Positions 28,084 through 37,557 are shown, counted from the first letter of the stretch. The stretch is DNA of 38,874 nt from Mariniblastus sp. (GCA_014237975.1 JABACA010000031.1:1-38874), one strand, 5' to 3'. Translations and numbers: made by a program. Notes: generated from the sequence alone by a model not told the origin.

Positions 28084-29565
28084 GTGAGTGATTCAAACAC
28101 GACCAAGAAAATTGAAGATCGCGGCAGGGAGTTGGTGCAAACACAACTAGCCAAGATTCGCGGTCGCGTCAGTTATTGGTTTGCCTGGTTAATGTTTGCT
28201 CAATGGCTGGCCGCACCATTGGTCGCGTTTCTTTTAATTACTCCCTTTTCCTGTTTTGGTAATACGGGTAATTCCTACGGTCATGTCTGGTACTCCCTTG
28301 TATTGGGTACCGTCATCGTCGTGGTCCCGATTTTCTTGGCGGTTACCCAGCCAGGACGTGCCAGGACTCGCTATGTGATTGCCGTTGCGCAGATGTTGAT
28401 GTCTGCCTTGATGATTTACGTGATCGGCGGCAGTGTTGAGGCCCATCTCCATGTATTTGTCTCATTGGCCCTATTGGCCTTCTATCGCGACTGCAGAGTT
28501 TTGATGTTAGCGACACTCGTGGTGGCCGTTGATCAAGTCATCCGGGGAGTCTATTGGCCACAGACAGTATTTGGAGTACTTGTCGAGGGCGAATTGCAAT
28601 GGATAGAACACGCATGTTGGATCCTTATCGAGGTTGTTTTGCTATGTCGATTCGTCCAGGCAAGTATTAACGAAACAAAACGGTTCGCAGAAATTCAGGC
28701 CCAGCTCGAATTAACCAATGATATTATTGAAACGGAAGTAGTCCAGCGGACAAAAGAAATTGAATCTAGCCGTCGTAAATTGCTCCATGCCAAGGAGCAG
28801 GCGGAAAGTGCAGCCCGTGCCAAAAGCGCGTTTTTAGCCAACATGAGCCATGAAATACGCACACCGATGAACGGCATTATCGGAATGACCGAGCTGACTT
28901 TGGATACAGACTTGGATCAGGAACAGCGAGATTATCTTTCAACCGTTCAATTAGCTGGCGATCAGATGATGACGTTAATCGATGACATTCTTGACTTCTC
29001 AAAAGTGGAAGCTGGCAAGATGAATATTGTCGAAACAGAATTTTCACTGCTGGAAAGCGTTGCCCAATGGATGTCGACGTTGGCATTGAAGGCGGATTCC
29101 AAAAACCTGGAATTAAAGGTTCAAGTTGGTTCGGATATTCCAAATTTACTCATCGGTGACATACAGCGAATCCGACAAATAGTGCTCAACCTAGTAGATA
29201 ACGCAATCAAGTTTACTGCCAACGGCGAGGTCAAGGTGCAGATTGAACGTTTGCCGTCATCATTAGCGCAAGGTGATAGAAAACGGGTTAACTTGAGATG
29301 TAGCGTGATCGATACAGGCATCGGTATGACTGAGGATAAACTTGAGTTGGTCTTTTTGCCTTTTGAGCAAGTTGATTCATCGATGACTCGCAACTACGGC
29401 GGTACGGGACTGGGGCTGGCAATCTCCAAACAACTGGCCGAATTGATGGCCGGGAAATTGTGGGCCGAAAGCACAGTGGGGCAAGGTTCGACTTTCTTTT
29501 TTCAAGTTGAACTTGCTGAGGCTGATCACCGTCGGGATGACGCGGCAAATCAAGGTGGGACGTAG
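28084..29565 (+). CDS. Membrane sensor histidine kinase (redB-associated type, no receiver domain)
   Basis: A 493-aa kinase. The N-terminal part has about six hydrophobic helices, with the conserved-looking [22 protein letters not shown]; related kinases keep ExHxHxF, a possible metal- or cofactor-binding element. A coiled coil (about 195-245) leads to HisKA with the phospho-acceptor in [10 protein letters not shown] (H256) and a HATPase_c domain with N box ([10 protein letters not shown]), G1 (DTGIGM), F box and G2 (GGTGLGLAI). There is no receiver domain and no response regulator next door. The start is probably GTG 28084, with GGAG 7 nt upstream; the ATG at 28066 is six codons earlier. Confidence 0.88.
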   Translation: MSDSNTTKKIEDRGRELVQTQLAKIRGRVSYWFAWLMFAQWLAAPLVAFLLITPFSCFGNTGNSYGHVWYSLVLGTVIVVVPIFLAVTQPGRARTRYVIAVAQMLMSALMIYVIGGSVEAHLHVFVSLALLAFYRDCRVLMLATLVVAVDQVIRGVYWPQTVFGVLVEGELQWIEHACWILIEVVLLCRFVQASINETKRFAEIQAQLELTNDIIETEVVQRTKEIESSRRKLLHAKEQAESAARAKSAFLANMSHEIRTPMNGIIGMTELTLDTDLDQEQRDYLSTVQLAGDQMMTLIDDILDFSKVEAGKMNIVETEFSLLESVAQWMSTLALKADSKNLELKVQVGSDIPNLLIGDIQRIRQIVLNLVDNAIKFTANGEVKVQIERLPSSLAQGDRKRVNLRCSVIDTGIGMTEDKLELVFLPFEQVDSSMTRNYGGTGLGLAISKQLAELMAGKLWAESTVGQGSTFFFQVELAEADHRRDDAANQGGT

Positions 29566-29704
29566 TAATCGATCGATTCCGTTCGTGCTTCGAACTGGCC
29601 GCCAGGCGGGTTGTTGATTGATGGCAAGAACATTGCCTATGGAAACGATCGCTGGGGATCGCACATTGCATCATGTGGGCCGTTTTGGGGTCACTGGTTC
29701 GCCT

Positions 29705-29734
29705 CCCGCTAGATTTGATAATCGAGCGGGTTTT
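29705..29734 (+). terminator. Terminator for the histidine kinase gene, overlapping cysE
   Basis: CCCGCT (29705-29710) pairs with AGCGGG (29725-29730); inside it GATT pairs with AATC around TGAT after one A-G mismatch. TTTT follows at 29731-29734. It lies 140 nt after the kinase and overlaps the last codons and stop of the convergent cysE gene. Confidence 0.5.
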
Positions 29735-30725
29735 CTGATTCCTGAGGATTTTCGCTCCGCATTCGCAGTTTGGGTTTTTCCATGACAACCGTTGTGAACG
29801 GGTCAACGCTGCTGGTTAACCAGACACTCGATCCGATGACCGAATCATGTCCGACAACCGTATTGCCTCCCAAAACCGTGGTGTTGGCATAAATCACAAC
29901 CCGGTCCTCAATCGTAGGATGGCGTTTGCTGGTTCGGATCAACTGCCCCTGATCGTCTTTTGGAAAACTCAATGCACCGAGCGTAACGCCTTGGTAGATT
30001 TTTACATGTTCGCCAATCACACATGTTTCGCCAATCACGACGCCCGTGCCATGATCGATGAAAAAGTGCCGCCCGATTTGAGCACCCGGATGAATATCAA
30101 TTCCCGTTTCACCATGAGTCCATTCGGCCATCATTCGGGGCAGGAAGGGTATTTGGAGTTTGTAGAGCTGGTGAGCCATCCGGTGGACCGTGATCGCCAT
30201 CAGTCCCGGGTAGCAAAGTACGACTTCGAAAAGGTTCTGACAAGCCGGATCACCGTCGAATGCGGCTCGGACATCAGTTGCCAGGCAGGATCGTATTTCG
30301 GGAAGACTTTCCAGGAATTTAAAAGCCAAATCTTGTCCCTGTTCCAGTAACCGGTGGTCACTAGGCAAGATGGCCGCTTGCTCAACCTGGGAATCACAGT
30401 TTTCCGAGTGTGCAAATCGTCGATCCAGGATCAGGGACTGCGATATCAAACCGGATAATTGCTCGGCGACATCTTTTAATCGGATTTCCAGAAATTGGTG
30501 CAAATCGTCACCATTACCAGATTCACTTTGCAGGAATCCCGGGAACAAGATTGACTTAAGGTTGTCAATGACCGATATCAGGACATCGCGCTTGGGAATC
30601 GGATTGTTTTCCAGTCGAGTGACTTTGGGATGAGTTGACGCCAACTCGCAGGCGAGGCGGTCAGCCAGATCCGAAATAGCACCGATATGTGAAGATTCAA
30701 TTTTCATAGCGAAACGGTTCATCAT
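29709..30725 (-). CDS. cysE: Serine O-acetyltransferase (CysE/EpsC-like)
   Basis: Makes O-acetylserine from serine and acetyl-CoA, the first step of cysteine synthesis. The 338-aa protein has a helical N-terminal domain (about 1-200) and a left-handed beta-helix of hexapeptide repeats with GIDIHPGAQIGRHFFIDHGTGVVIGET (about 208-233; catalytic His225) and the KRHPTIEDRVVIYANTTVLGG loop. The C-terminal tail ends NPLDYQI; a C-terminal Ile is the residue that docks into cysteine synthase in many CysE proteins, so the complex may form here. AAAGGG lies just before the first ATG. No cysK is adjacent. Confidence 0.93.
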   Translation of the reverse strand: MMNRFAMKIESSHIGAISDLADRLACELASTHPKVTRLENNPIPKRDVLISVIDNLKSILFPGFLQSESGNGDDLHQFLEIRLKDVAEQLSGLISQSLILDRRFAHSENCDSQVEQAAILPSDHRLLEQGQDLAFKFLESLPEIRSCLATDVRAAFDGDPACQNLFEVVLCYPGLMAITVHRMAHQLYKLQIPFLPRMMAEWTHGETGIDIHPGAQIGRHFFIDHGTGVVIGETCVIGEHVKIYQGVTLGALSFPKDDQGQLIRTSKRHPTIEDRVVIYANTTVLGGNTVVGHDSVIGSSVWLTSSVDPFTTVVMEKPKLRMRSENPQESENPLDYQI

Positions 30726-30982
30726 CCCTTTAAGATCGGATCGAGCACCAGGCTAACTTCATTGAGTGGCAAGCCATCCCTAGTTCTTGGCTATATACCT
30801 TATTTTCCGCTATCTGAATGCAATTTGGCAACCTGCCCATCAACGATATCCCTTGGAAAGGAATGACTCCGGGCAGCCAGATTGCCTGTTTTGTCATGCT
30901 CCAATGCTGTCAAGCTAAACTAGTTGAAGCCGCTCGACAGAGATGGGTGTGGAATCGTCCGTAGTCGATGCGAAGGGCACGG

Positions 30983-33076
30983 CTAGCTTTCGTCGTCGTC
31001 ATCACCCATTTTTGCCTTGGAAATAACATCCTGCTGAATGTTGGCCGGCATGATGTCGTAGTGGCTAAATTCCATCGTGTAGCTACCCATCCCTCCGGTC
31101 ATACTCGACAGGGTTCGGGCATAGGTCGTCACCTCGCGCAACGGGACTTCGCAATGAACGGTTGTGAAATTACCACCCGCGGGGTCACTTCCCGAAACGC
31201 GTCCGCCACGTCCCGACATATCGCTGTACACGTCGCCCACGTTGGCTTCAGGAATCGTGATATTCATATGGACGATCGGTTCCAACAGGCTGGGCCGGGC
31301 CTGTTCAAAGACTTTTTTGAAGGCCATTTTCCCTGCCGTTTTAAAGGCTGCCTCGCTCGAATCGACCGGGTGGTGTTTGCCAAAATGGACAACCACGCAT
31401 ACATCTTGAACCGGATAACCTGCGATCACGCCATTGACGATTCGTTCTGAAAACCCTTTCCCAACGGCAGGCATGAAGTTGCCGGGGATCACGCCACCGA
31501 CGACTGCATCCAGCCAAAGGAAGTTGGCATTTTCGTCATAATGCACCTCTTTAAGTCCATTAAAATTGGCTTTGGTAGCAAACTCTTCGATATTGGTTCC
31601 TCGCGGAAGCGGCATCATTCGTATATGCACTTCTCCAAATTGCCCCCGGCCGCCTGACTGTTTCTTGTGCCGGTAATCCCCCTCTGCTTTGGATTGAATG
31701 GTTTCCCGAAACGCAATCCTAGGTACTTTAGTTTCAACTTCTAGTTTATCTCGGCGGATCAATCGTTCTTGGATGACATTCAAATGCAATTCGCTCATAC
31801 CCGTCATCACCAATTCCTTGGTCTGGGGATCGCGATCGAGTTTGAATGTTGGGTCTTCTTCAACGACTTTATTGACCGCCCCGGAAAGTTTGGTTTCATC
31901 ACCCCGACTCTTGGGCGATACCGCAAAGCTAACCATTGGCATGGGGAATTTGAAATCAGCCATGGTGAATTCACCCAGCATGGTACCCGTATGGAGATCA
32001 TCCATCTTGGCGACCGCAACGATGTCTCCCGGACCTGCCGAGTCGACGTTTTCTGTGGATTCACCCTGGACACGCAATAACTGGTTCATCTTGACACCTT
32101 TACGTGCGTTTGATGCGGCGACGTTATCATCCCGTTTCAAAGTGCCGGAAAAAACCCGAATGAAATTCAGTTTTTGAACAAAGGGGTCAATCCGCGTCCT
32201 GAAAACGCGGGCGATGAGAGGGCCATTGGGGTCAGGTTGAATTTCAACTTCTTCTTCACCCGATGTCGCATGCCTGGTTAAATCCACTGGCGACAGTCCG
32301 CACATGGCGACGGCATCGAGCAACTCCGTCAGCCCCAGTTTGGCTTTTGCACTGCAACAGACAATAGGAATCAACGTTCCTGCCCGTACCGCCTGGACAA
32401 TCAGGGAGCTGAGTTCTTTATCGGTCGGAGGTGTGCCTTCAAAGTACCGCTCCATCACCGCGTCATCGACTTCTATGATCGACTCAATCAAAGGTTCACT
32501 GATTTCATTAGGATCGAGAATGGCGCCGGTTGTATCGTCGGGCACTTTGAGGGTACTGACGACTCCTTTGAAATCGGCACCGATTCCCACGGGTACATTC
32601 AGAAGAACACATTGCTTGCCCCACATTTCACGAATGCCATCGACAATATTCTGAAATTCAAGATTGTCGCTATCCAGCTTGTTCAGAACAATTATTCGCC
32701 CAAGCCCCGCTTTACCAGCTTCGTCGAATACTCGTCGCGTGTTGACTTCAATTCCGGATGATGCATTCACAACGATCAGTGCGGTGTCAACCGCATGCAT
32801 GGGGCCGATTACTTGACCGATGAAATCCGGGTAGCCTGGAGTGTCCAGCATGTGAAAGCTCTTGCCGCCATGTTTGAAATGGATGGCAGCACTTTCAATG
32901 GAGTATTTATGCGTTTTTTCTTCCGGATCAAAATCACAAATGCTAGAGCCGTCTTCCACACTGGGTGTGCCGCTTACCGTATTGGTAATCGTCAGAAAAG
33001 AGTCGGCCAACGTTGTTTTCCCAGACGAGCCATGACCGCACAGGATAACATTTCGAATCGATTCAACATTTGCCAT
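30983..33076 (-). CDS. Elongation factor G-like GTPase (EF-G2 type)
   Basis: A 697-aa translational GTPase with G1 GHGSSGKT (14-21), G3 DTPGYPDF (78-85) and G4 NKLD. Domain IV has the DYRHKKQSGGRGQFGEV block, and the C-terminus ends MGDDDDES. The switch region reads DFDPEEKTHKYSIESA instead of the EQERGITI of the canonical translocase, which places it in the EF-G-like (EF-G2) paralogue group whose role is not settled. No ribosomal-protein genes are near, unlike canonical fusA. It lies downstream of hisA on the same strand with an 85-nt gap. Confidence 0.9.
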   Translation of the reverse strand: MANVESIRNVILCGHGSSGKTTLADSFLTITNTVSGTPSVEDGSSICDFDPEEKTHKYSIESAAIHFKHGGKSFHMLDTPGYPDFIGQVIGPMHAVDTALIVVNASSGIEVNTRRVFDEAGKAGLGRIIVLNKLDSDNLEFQNIVDGIREMWGKQCVLLNVPVGIGADFKGVVSTLKVPDDTTGAILDPNEISEPLIESIIEVDDAVMERYFEGTPPTDKELSSLIVQAVRAGTLIPIVCCSAKAKLGLTELLDAVAMCGLSPVDLTRHATSGEEEVEIQPDPNGPLIARVFRTRIDPFVQKLNFIRVFSGTLKRDDNVAASNARKGVKMNQLLRVQGESTENVDSAGPGDIVAVAKMDDLHTGTMLGEFTMADFKFPMPMVSFAVSPKSRGDETKLSGAVNKVVEEDPTFKLDRDPQTKELVMTGMSELHLNVIQERLIRRDKLEVETKVPRIAFRETIQSKAEGDYRHKKQSGGRGQFGEVHIRMMPLPRGTNIEEFATKANFNGLKEVHYDENANFLWLDAVVGGVIPGNFMPAVGKGFSERIVNGVIAGYPVQDVCVVVHFGKHHPVDSSEAAFKTAGKMAFKKVFEQARPSLLEPIVHMNITIPEANVGDVYSDMSGRGGRVSGSDPAGGNFTTVHCEVPLREVTTYARTLSSMTGGMGSYTMEFSHYDIMPANIQQDVISKAKMGDDDDES

Positions 33077-33161
33077 ATTATTTTAAACCTCTAGAGACTG
33101 GATTTCATGGACATGATCGGGAGTCGTAATGAATCAACGAATTGGGAGACTCCAGTATGCT

Positions 33162-33899
33162 TTAAACGGGTGCTTGCGCTGCTTCCAGCGCCTGGGTAAG
33201 GGTTAGAAAACCTTCGTATAGGGTTCGTCCAAGGATTGCCCCCGCCAAATTCAGCTGAGCCAGCTGGGTAATGTCTTTCGTAGTGGTGATGCCGCCCGAT
33301 GCGATGATTGAGGTATCGACGGCGGCTGCCATCTCTTGCATTTCCGCGAAATTGGGACCATTAAGCATCCCGTCTTTGGCAATATCTGTATAGATGATGC
33401 CGGCAATGGGCTGCTGCGCAAAATGCTGTGCGTGCTGAATCGCGGTTGTCTTCGACGTTTTCAGCCAACCATCGGTTGCAACCCGACCGCGCCGGGCATC
33501 GATTCCGATAATCAGGTGACCTGGAAACCGTTCAATCATGCGAGATGACCAATCGGGGTCGGTCAGAGCACGCGTACCAATGACCAACCGCTTGATTCCC
33601 ATTTGAAGGTAATCTTCGATGGTCGATTCATCTCGGATTCCGCCACCAATCTGAATGTCGACGGAAACTTCTCTAGTAATTCGGGCAATGGCATCTCGAT
33701 TGGGGCTGCTTCCGTCAGGGTTCAAACCATCACGGGCTCCATCCAAATCAACTATGTGCAATCCGGTTGCACCTTCGGCAGTCCAACGATGGGCCATGTC
33801 GGCCGGGTTGTCGCCATAGATCGTTTCTTGTTGGTAATCACCCTGCGCGAGTCGGACACACTTGCCACCACGAATATCAATGGCTGGCCAAATACGCAT
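33162..33899 (-). CDS. hisA: Phosphoribosylformimino-AICAR-phosphate isomerase HisA
   Basis: TIM-barrel isomerase of histidine biosynthesis. The 245-aa protein carries the two catalytic aspartates, D8 in PAIDIRGG and D134 in IGIDARRG, and both phosphate-binding halves (DIQIGGGIRDE and IASGGIT). Frames open to 33923, but the ATG at 33899 with GGGAG 6 nt upstream gives the canonical MRIWPAID start. Other his genes are not in the window; neighbours are ilvE and the EF-G-like gene. Confidence 0.95.
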   Translation of the reverse strand: MRIWPAIDIRGGKCVRLAQGDYQQETIYGDNPADMAHRWTAEGATGLHIVDLDGARDGLNPDGSSPNRDAIARITREVSVDIQIGGGIRDESTIEDYLQMGIKRLVIGTRALTDPDWSSRMIERFPGHLIIGIDARRGRVATDGWLKTSKTTAIQHAQHFAQQPIAGIIYTDIAKDGMLNGPNFAEMQEMAAAVDTSIIASGGITTTKDITQLAQLNLAGAILGRTLYEGFLTLTQALEAAQAPV

Positions 33900-34204
33900 T
33901 CTTTCTCCCGCTGTGTAATACAAACTTGGTTCAAAACCGGGATGTGGAAGCTTTGGTCATGGGTTTGAATTCAGCTGCTGCAGCTGCGATGTCATCACCC
34001 TGCTTCAACCAACCGGTTGGGCACCAGAGAACCGAGTAATATGCCATAAAAACCAGTAAATCGCAAGTAGCGAGCAGTTTGAGCAAACTGGGTTACCTTG
34101 GTGGAACGGGTCGAAAAACCAAAGAATAGACCGGAGTCGTGGTGTAAAAACTGTCAACAGATGCCGACTTCATTAGCTCAAACAGAGTGGTTGCAACGCG
34201 GGAA
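33900..34204. other. Spacer between ilvE and hisA
   Basis: A 305-nt spacer on the path of minus-strand transcription. It has a 12-bp perfect palindrome, CCAACCGGTTGG (34009-34020), and no supported gene. It probably contains the hisA promoter, but no clear motif was found. Confidence 0.3.
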
Positions 34205-35125
34205 TCAGAGCCGATCCAGCCAGTTCCATTGATCTTGTGTTGAGCCATCGAACAGGCCAAAAAAAGCAGATTGAAGCGCTTTGGTGATGGGACCCGGTTT
34301 TCCATTTCCAACCGGCAGTTGGTCGACGCTGCGAACGGGAGTGATCTCGGCCGCCGTACCGGTCAGGAAAATTTCGTCGGAAACATATAGCAAATCTCTG
34401 GGAAGTGACTGTTCGCGAATTTCAAATCCCAATTCGCGTGCCAATACCATCACAGAGTCGCGGGTGATTCCTCCCAGGATGGCTGCTGCAAGAGGAGGTG
34501 TGAAGATCACTCCGTCTCGGACAATAAAAATATTCTCCGCTGATCCTTCGCTGATTAAGCCGTTGTTGACGACAATCGCTTCAGCGTAGCCATTGCGTCG
34601 CGCATCACTGGCCACCAGTTGGGAATTGAGGTAGTGACCACCTGCCTTGGAAAGGACCGGGTTGGTAGCGCTGGTCGTACGACTCCAGGAAGAGACACAA
34701 ACGTCGATGCCGTTCTTGAGTCCCTCTTCACCCAGGTAGGCTCCCCATTGGATGGCAGCAATAATTACCTCTGCCGTCATTTCCTCCGGTGGCAACACGG
34801 CCAAGGTTCCAAAGCCATAGTAGATCAATGGCCGGATATAAGCGCTTTCAAGTTGATTCTCGACAATGACCAGGCGACACGCTTCTAAGAGTTCTTGTTC
34901 GTCATGGTTAATCGAGAAGCGGTATATTTTGGCCGAATCAAATAATCGCTTTATATGTGCCTCGAGGCGAAAGATGGCTCGGCCATCGGTTGTCTTGTAA
35001 CATCGGATGCCTTCAAAAACGCTTGTACCGTAGTGCATTGCGTGGGCCAAGACGTGAACCTGGGCATCCTGCCAGGCAATGAGTTTTCCGTCTTTCCAAA
35101 TCGACTTGGTGGGTTCGATGGCCAA
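34205..35125 (-). CDS. ilvE: Branched-chain amino acid aminotransferase
   Basis: PLP-dependent class IV aminotransferase that makes valine, leucine and isoleucine. The 306-aa length is standard. The N-terminal HYGTSVFEGIRCY, the Schiff-base K160 in LSKAGGHYLNSQL, and the signature block NGLISEGSAENIFIV are intact. The start is TTG at 35125; AAGG lies 7 nt upstream and the product begins exactly at the family N-terminus (MAIEPTKSIWKDGKLI). It is separated from the DUF1559 gene by a strong terminator. Confidence 0.94.
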   Translation of the reverse strand: MAIEPTKSIWKDGKLIAWQDAQVHVLAHAMHYGTSVFEGIRCYKTTDGRAIFRLEAHIKRLFDSAKIYRFSINHDEQELLEACRLVIVENQLESAYIRPLIYYGFGTLAVLPPEEMTAEVIIAAIQWGAYLGEEGLKNGIDVCVSSWSRTTSATNPVLSKAGGHYLNSQLVASDARRNGYAEAIVVNNGLISEGSAENIFIVRDGVIFTPPLAAAILGGITRDSVMVLARELGFEIREQSLPRDLLYVSDEIFLTGTAAEITPVRSVDQLPVGNGKPGPITKALQSAFFGLFDGSTQDQWNWLDRL

Positions 35126-35153
35126 TGGGAAACCTTGTTCAGATTGTTACCGT

Positions 35154-35188
35154 AAAAAAACGCGACGCCGGAGAGAACTGGCGTCGCG
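35154..35188 (-). terminator. Strong terminator of the DUF1559 gene
   Basis: On the minus strand CGCGACGCC (35188-35180) pairs perfectly with GGCGTCGCG (35169-35161) around a 10-nt loop, followed by seven T (35160-35154). It lies about 125 nt after the DUF1559 stop and just upstream of ilvE, insulating the two genes. Confidence 0.85.
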
Positions 35189-35313
35189 GAGTATCATAGC
35201 CAAAACAGGCCCTGTTTTAAACCGAATTCGGATAATTCAAAATTTTGTCCGAGCAACTTGAGTTTCGATTGAGTCTGAATTCAAATGGTTACCCGAAATA
35301 ACAGCCAAATCAA

Positions 35314-36354
35314 TTATTCCGAGATTATCTCACCCCCGTCACGGGTTGCCAGTGATCGCCAAACTTTCAGATCGATCGATTCGGTGACGAAAGCGGAAGA
35401 ACCGTCCATGCGAGCCGTGTTGACTCCAGTGGGGTGATAGCTTCGCGAAGTGACGGCTGCCCAGGTTGGTTTGGCCGAATTTCCATTTTTACCTTCTTGC
35501 CAGTTGGTCCAGTCCACATCGTAGGTTATGCCACCAACGGTGTGTAGAGCTTCTGTGTTGGGGCTAAAGGTTGCTGTAAATCCAGATTGGTGAGTACGGC
35601 CATCGACCCATTCTGTATGACCCGAATTGGTCTTGAAATCACCACCTAAGCTGGCAAGGTTCGCTGGATTGGTTGGCATTCCCGGATCGGTGTCCGAACC
35701 GAGATTGCGGAAGTAGGGGGTGTAAGCTTTGACTTCGGCCAGCATCAACGTGTTGCTGGTACCGTCACAGCTAAGGAAATGGTTCATATCGAAATGGTTA
35801 TCCGGACCGAAAGCCCCGTTTCCCCAGGAACGGTTTTGCGGGTTGTGAACGAACCAGATCCCGTTGTTCACGCCATAGTTGAGCGGATAGTTTTCTTCCG
35901 ATGTTCCCTCGCCCCGTCGTTCGTCATTGATTTCGCTGGGACAGAGAAAGGTCGGAATCCTAAAGCGCGATATCTGAGCTACGGATCCACCGATGTCGAC
36001 CGGGGGATGGTCCTTGTAACCCATTTTGTAATTGATCGTTGAGCTCAAATTGGATTGCTCGAGATAGGGAAGGATCTGGGCGTGAAAGGACCAGCCGTTT
36101 CGGCTGCTTGCTGAACTGAGTGGTGTGACGCCGTCGGATGCAACGACGGGATAAAGAGACCCAGCAGGAAATTCCATCACCCCGCTCTGATAGTTGTGTG
36201 CAGCCAGGGCAACTTGGCGGATATTGTTAGCACACGAAGTACGGCGAGCCGCTTCTCGAACCATCTGAACCGCTGGTAACAACATTCCAATCAGGATGCC
36301 GATGATGGCAATAACAACCAATAGCTCGACAAGCGTGAACCCCTTCTTTTTCAT
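35314..36354 (-). CDS. DUF1559 prepilin-like secreted protein
   Basis: A 346-aa member of the large planctomycete DUF1559 family. The N-terminus MKKKGFTLVELLVVIAIIGI is a type IV prepilin/pseudopilin leader, cut between G5 and F6, with the following hydrophobic helix. Next come LLPAVQMVREAARRTSCANNIRQVALAAHNY and a C-terminal HPTGVNTARMDGSSAFV segment, both typical. Family members are proposed to be exported and assembled at the cell surface; no molecular role is proven. AAGGA lies 7 nt before the ATG. A Fur-box-like inverted repeat lies 36 nt upstream of the start, and a terminator follows the gene. Confidence 0.93.
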   Translation of the reverse strand: MKKKGFTLVELLVVIAIIGILIGMLLPAVQMVREAARRTSCANNIRQVALAAHNYQSGVMEFPAGSLYPVVASDGVTPLSSASSRNGWSFHAQILPYLEQSNLSSTINYKMGYKDHPPVDIGGSVAQISRFRIPTFLCPSEINDERRGEGTSEENYPLNYGVNNGIWFVHNPQNRSWGNGAFGPDNHFDMNHFLSCDGTSNTLMLAEVKAYTPYFRNLGSDTDPGMPTNPANLASLGGDFKTNSGHTEWVDGRTHQSGFTATFSPNTEALHTVGGITYDVDWTNWQEGKNGNSAKPTWAAVTSRSYHPTGVNTARMDGSSAFVTESIDLKVWRSLATRDGGEIISE

Positions 36355-36389
36355 CGTAATTCCTTTGTTTTTCGGCGTTTTCTGGTCTT

Positions 36390-36406
36390 TTGAGAATGAG
36401 TCTCAA
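36390..36406 (-). promoter_or_regulatory. Fur-box-like inverted repeat before the DUF1559 gene
   Basis: TTGAGA (36390-36395) and TCTCAA (36401-36406) are perfect inverted arms with a 5-nt centre. Read on the minus strand the core TGAGACTCATTCTCA matches the Fur consensus TGATAATNATTATCA at 11 of 14 defined positions. It lies 36 nt upstream of the ATG, a normal operator position. Iron control of the gene is inference. Confidence 0.4.
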
Positions 36407-37033
36407 TTAGCAATCGCCTTTTTATAATCTGTTTTTAATTCTCGCAACCCTATATGTCAAAATTATTAAATAATTTCCAAGGTCTTTGGATCGCTTCGAT
36501 GAAACAGCGGAATCTGATTGGCTCGCTGAAAAATTTCGCGTAATTATTGCCCATTCAGCTGAATGGAATCTCGGCTGCCGGTCGGAAACCGCCCAGTCGA
36601 AATTGGTCGATTCTTGAAATCGTTTGCCAACGGGTCGATGAAGAGCTCGATGATTGTCCAAGACGCATCCGATTGACTGCTGGAAAGGCTGAAAAACGTT
36701 GCCCATCGATCAACCCGGAGCTTTCCACATTTGACCGAAAATACAACGACAAGAACTTGGAAAACAACTTCAGGGAACACTGCAAAGTACGGGTAGTTTC
36801 AGTCAGTTGGTTGGAGAGCTTGGTAGAACCTCAATGGGACACCGTTTATCAGCACGCTCAGCTTGGCTCCATCATGACAGGCGATATCATGGCGGCATGA
36901 GCGGCGCACGACCAGCTGCCTATTCGCCCGATCGCCCAAGGGAAATACGAACTCATCCGCCGTGATGCTGAAGATTTCTCCATCGATTACGCGGGTGACT
37001 GGACTGTTTAGAGGCAATATTGCGAAAGACCTG
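36407..37033. other. Long stretch without a convincing gene
   Basis: Apart from the DUF1559 promoter area I cannot support a gene here. A plus-strand frame of 117 codons (36547-36900, TTG start) and minus-strand frames at 36544-36780 and 36799-37122 are open, but none shows a recognisable domain, a ribosome-binding site or a protein-like pattern. A degraded gene is possible. Confidence 0.3.
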
Positions 37034-37546
37034 ATGAATTCACTGCCCCAAATTGGAAAGGTTGTTTGGCTTGGTATTCGACCGGAACGGCGAGCCAAAC
37101 TCCATGCCGTCGAAAGCGTCATGCTAGACGTTGATGATGGCGTGGCAGGAGATCATTTCAACGGACCGGCCGGCTCGAAACGTCAGGTGACACTGTTTCA
37201 GGATGAACATTTACGTACGATTGCAGAGTTGTTGCACAGGGAAGCGGTGGATCCGTTAGATATTCGTCGAAACATTGTTATTCAGGGGATCAACTTACTG
37301 GCGCTCAAGGATCAGGAATTCAGAATCGGAGACGCCTTGTTGTGTGGAACCGGCACTTGTCCACCCTGTAGCAGGATGGAAGAGAATTTGGGACCGGGAG
37401 GTTACAACGCAATGCGGGGTCATGGAGGGATTACCGCGCGAGTAGTTCAGTCCGGGTTGGTGTCGGTGGGCAATCCGGTGAGTCGTTGCGTTGTCAAAGA
37501 TGTGTCAGCCGCCAGTTGCCATACGCCGGGCGGTCCAGCTAAATAG
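37034..37546 (+). CDS. MOSC domain protein
   Basis: A 170-aa single-domain MOSC protein. The core shows VAGDHFNGPAGSKRQVTLFQDEH, DIRRNIVIQGINL, and the C-terminal block CGTGTCPPCSRMEENLGPGGYNAMRGHGGITARV, with the conserved Cys that in this superfamily handles sulfur or molybdenum-cofactor chemistry. Small stand-alone MOSC proteins are mostly uncharacterised. The frame is open to GTG 36962 and ATG 36965; I chose the ATG at 37034 because it starts just before the first conserved strand (IGKVVWLGIRPERRA). No ribosome-binding site clearly decides. Confidence 0.88.
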   Translation: MNSLPQIGKVVWLGIRPERRAKLHAVESVMLDVDDGVAGDHFNGPAGSKRQVTLFQDEHLRTIAELLHREAVDPLDIRRNIVIQGINLLALKDQEFRIGDALLCGTGTCPPCSRMEENLGPGGYNAMRGHGGITARVVQSGLVSVGNPVSRCVVKDVSAASCHTPGGPAK

Positions 37547-37557
37547 ACTAGACGACG

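Noticed and set aside
36547-36900. 117-codon plus-strand frame upstream of the MOSC gene
   Set aside because: TTG start, no ribosome-binding site, no recognisable domain and a composition unlike the neighbours.
36799-37122. 107-codon minus-strand frame overlapping the MOSC start
   Set aside because: Mostly antisense to or upstream of a clear MOSC gene and without family features.
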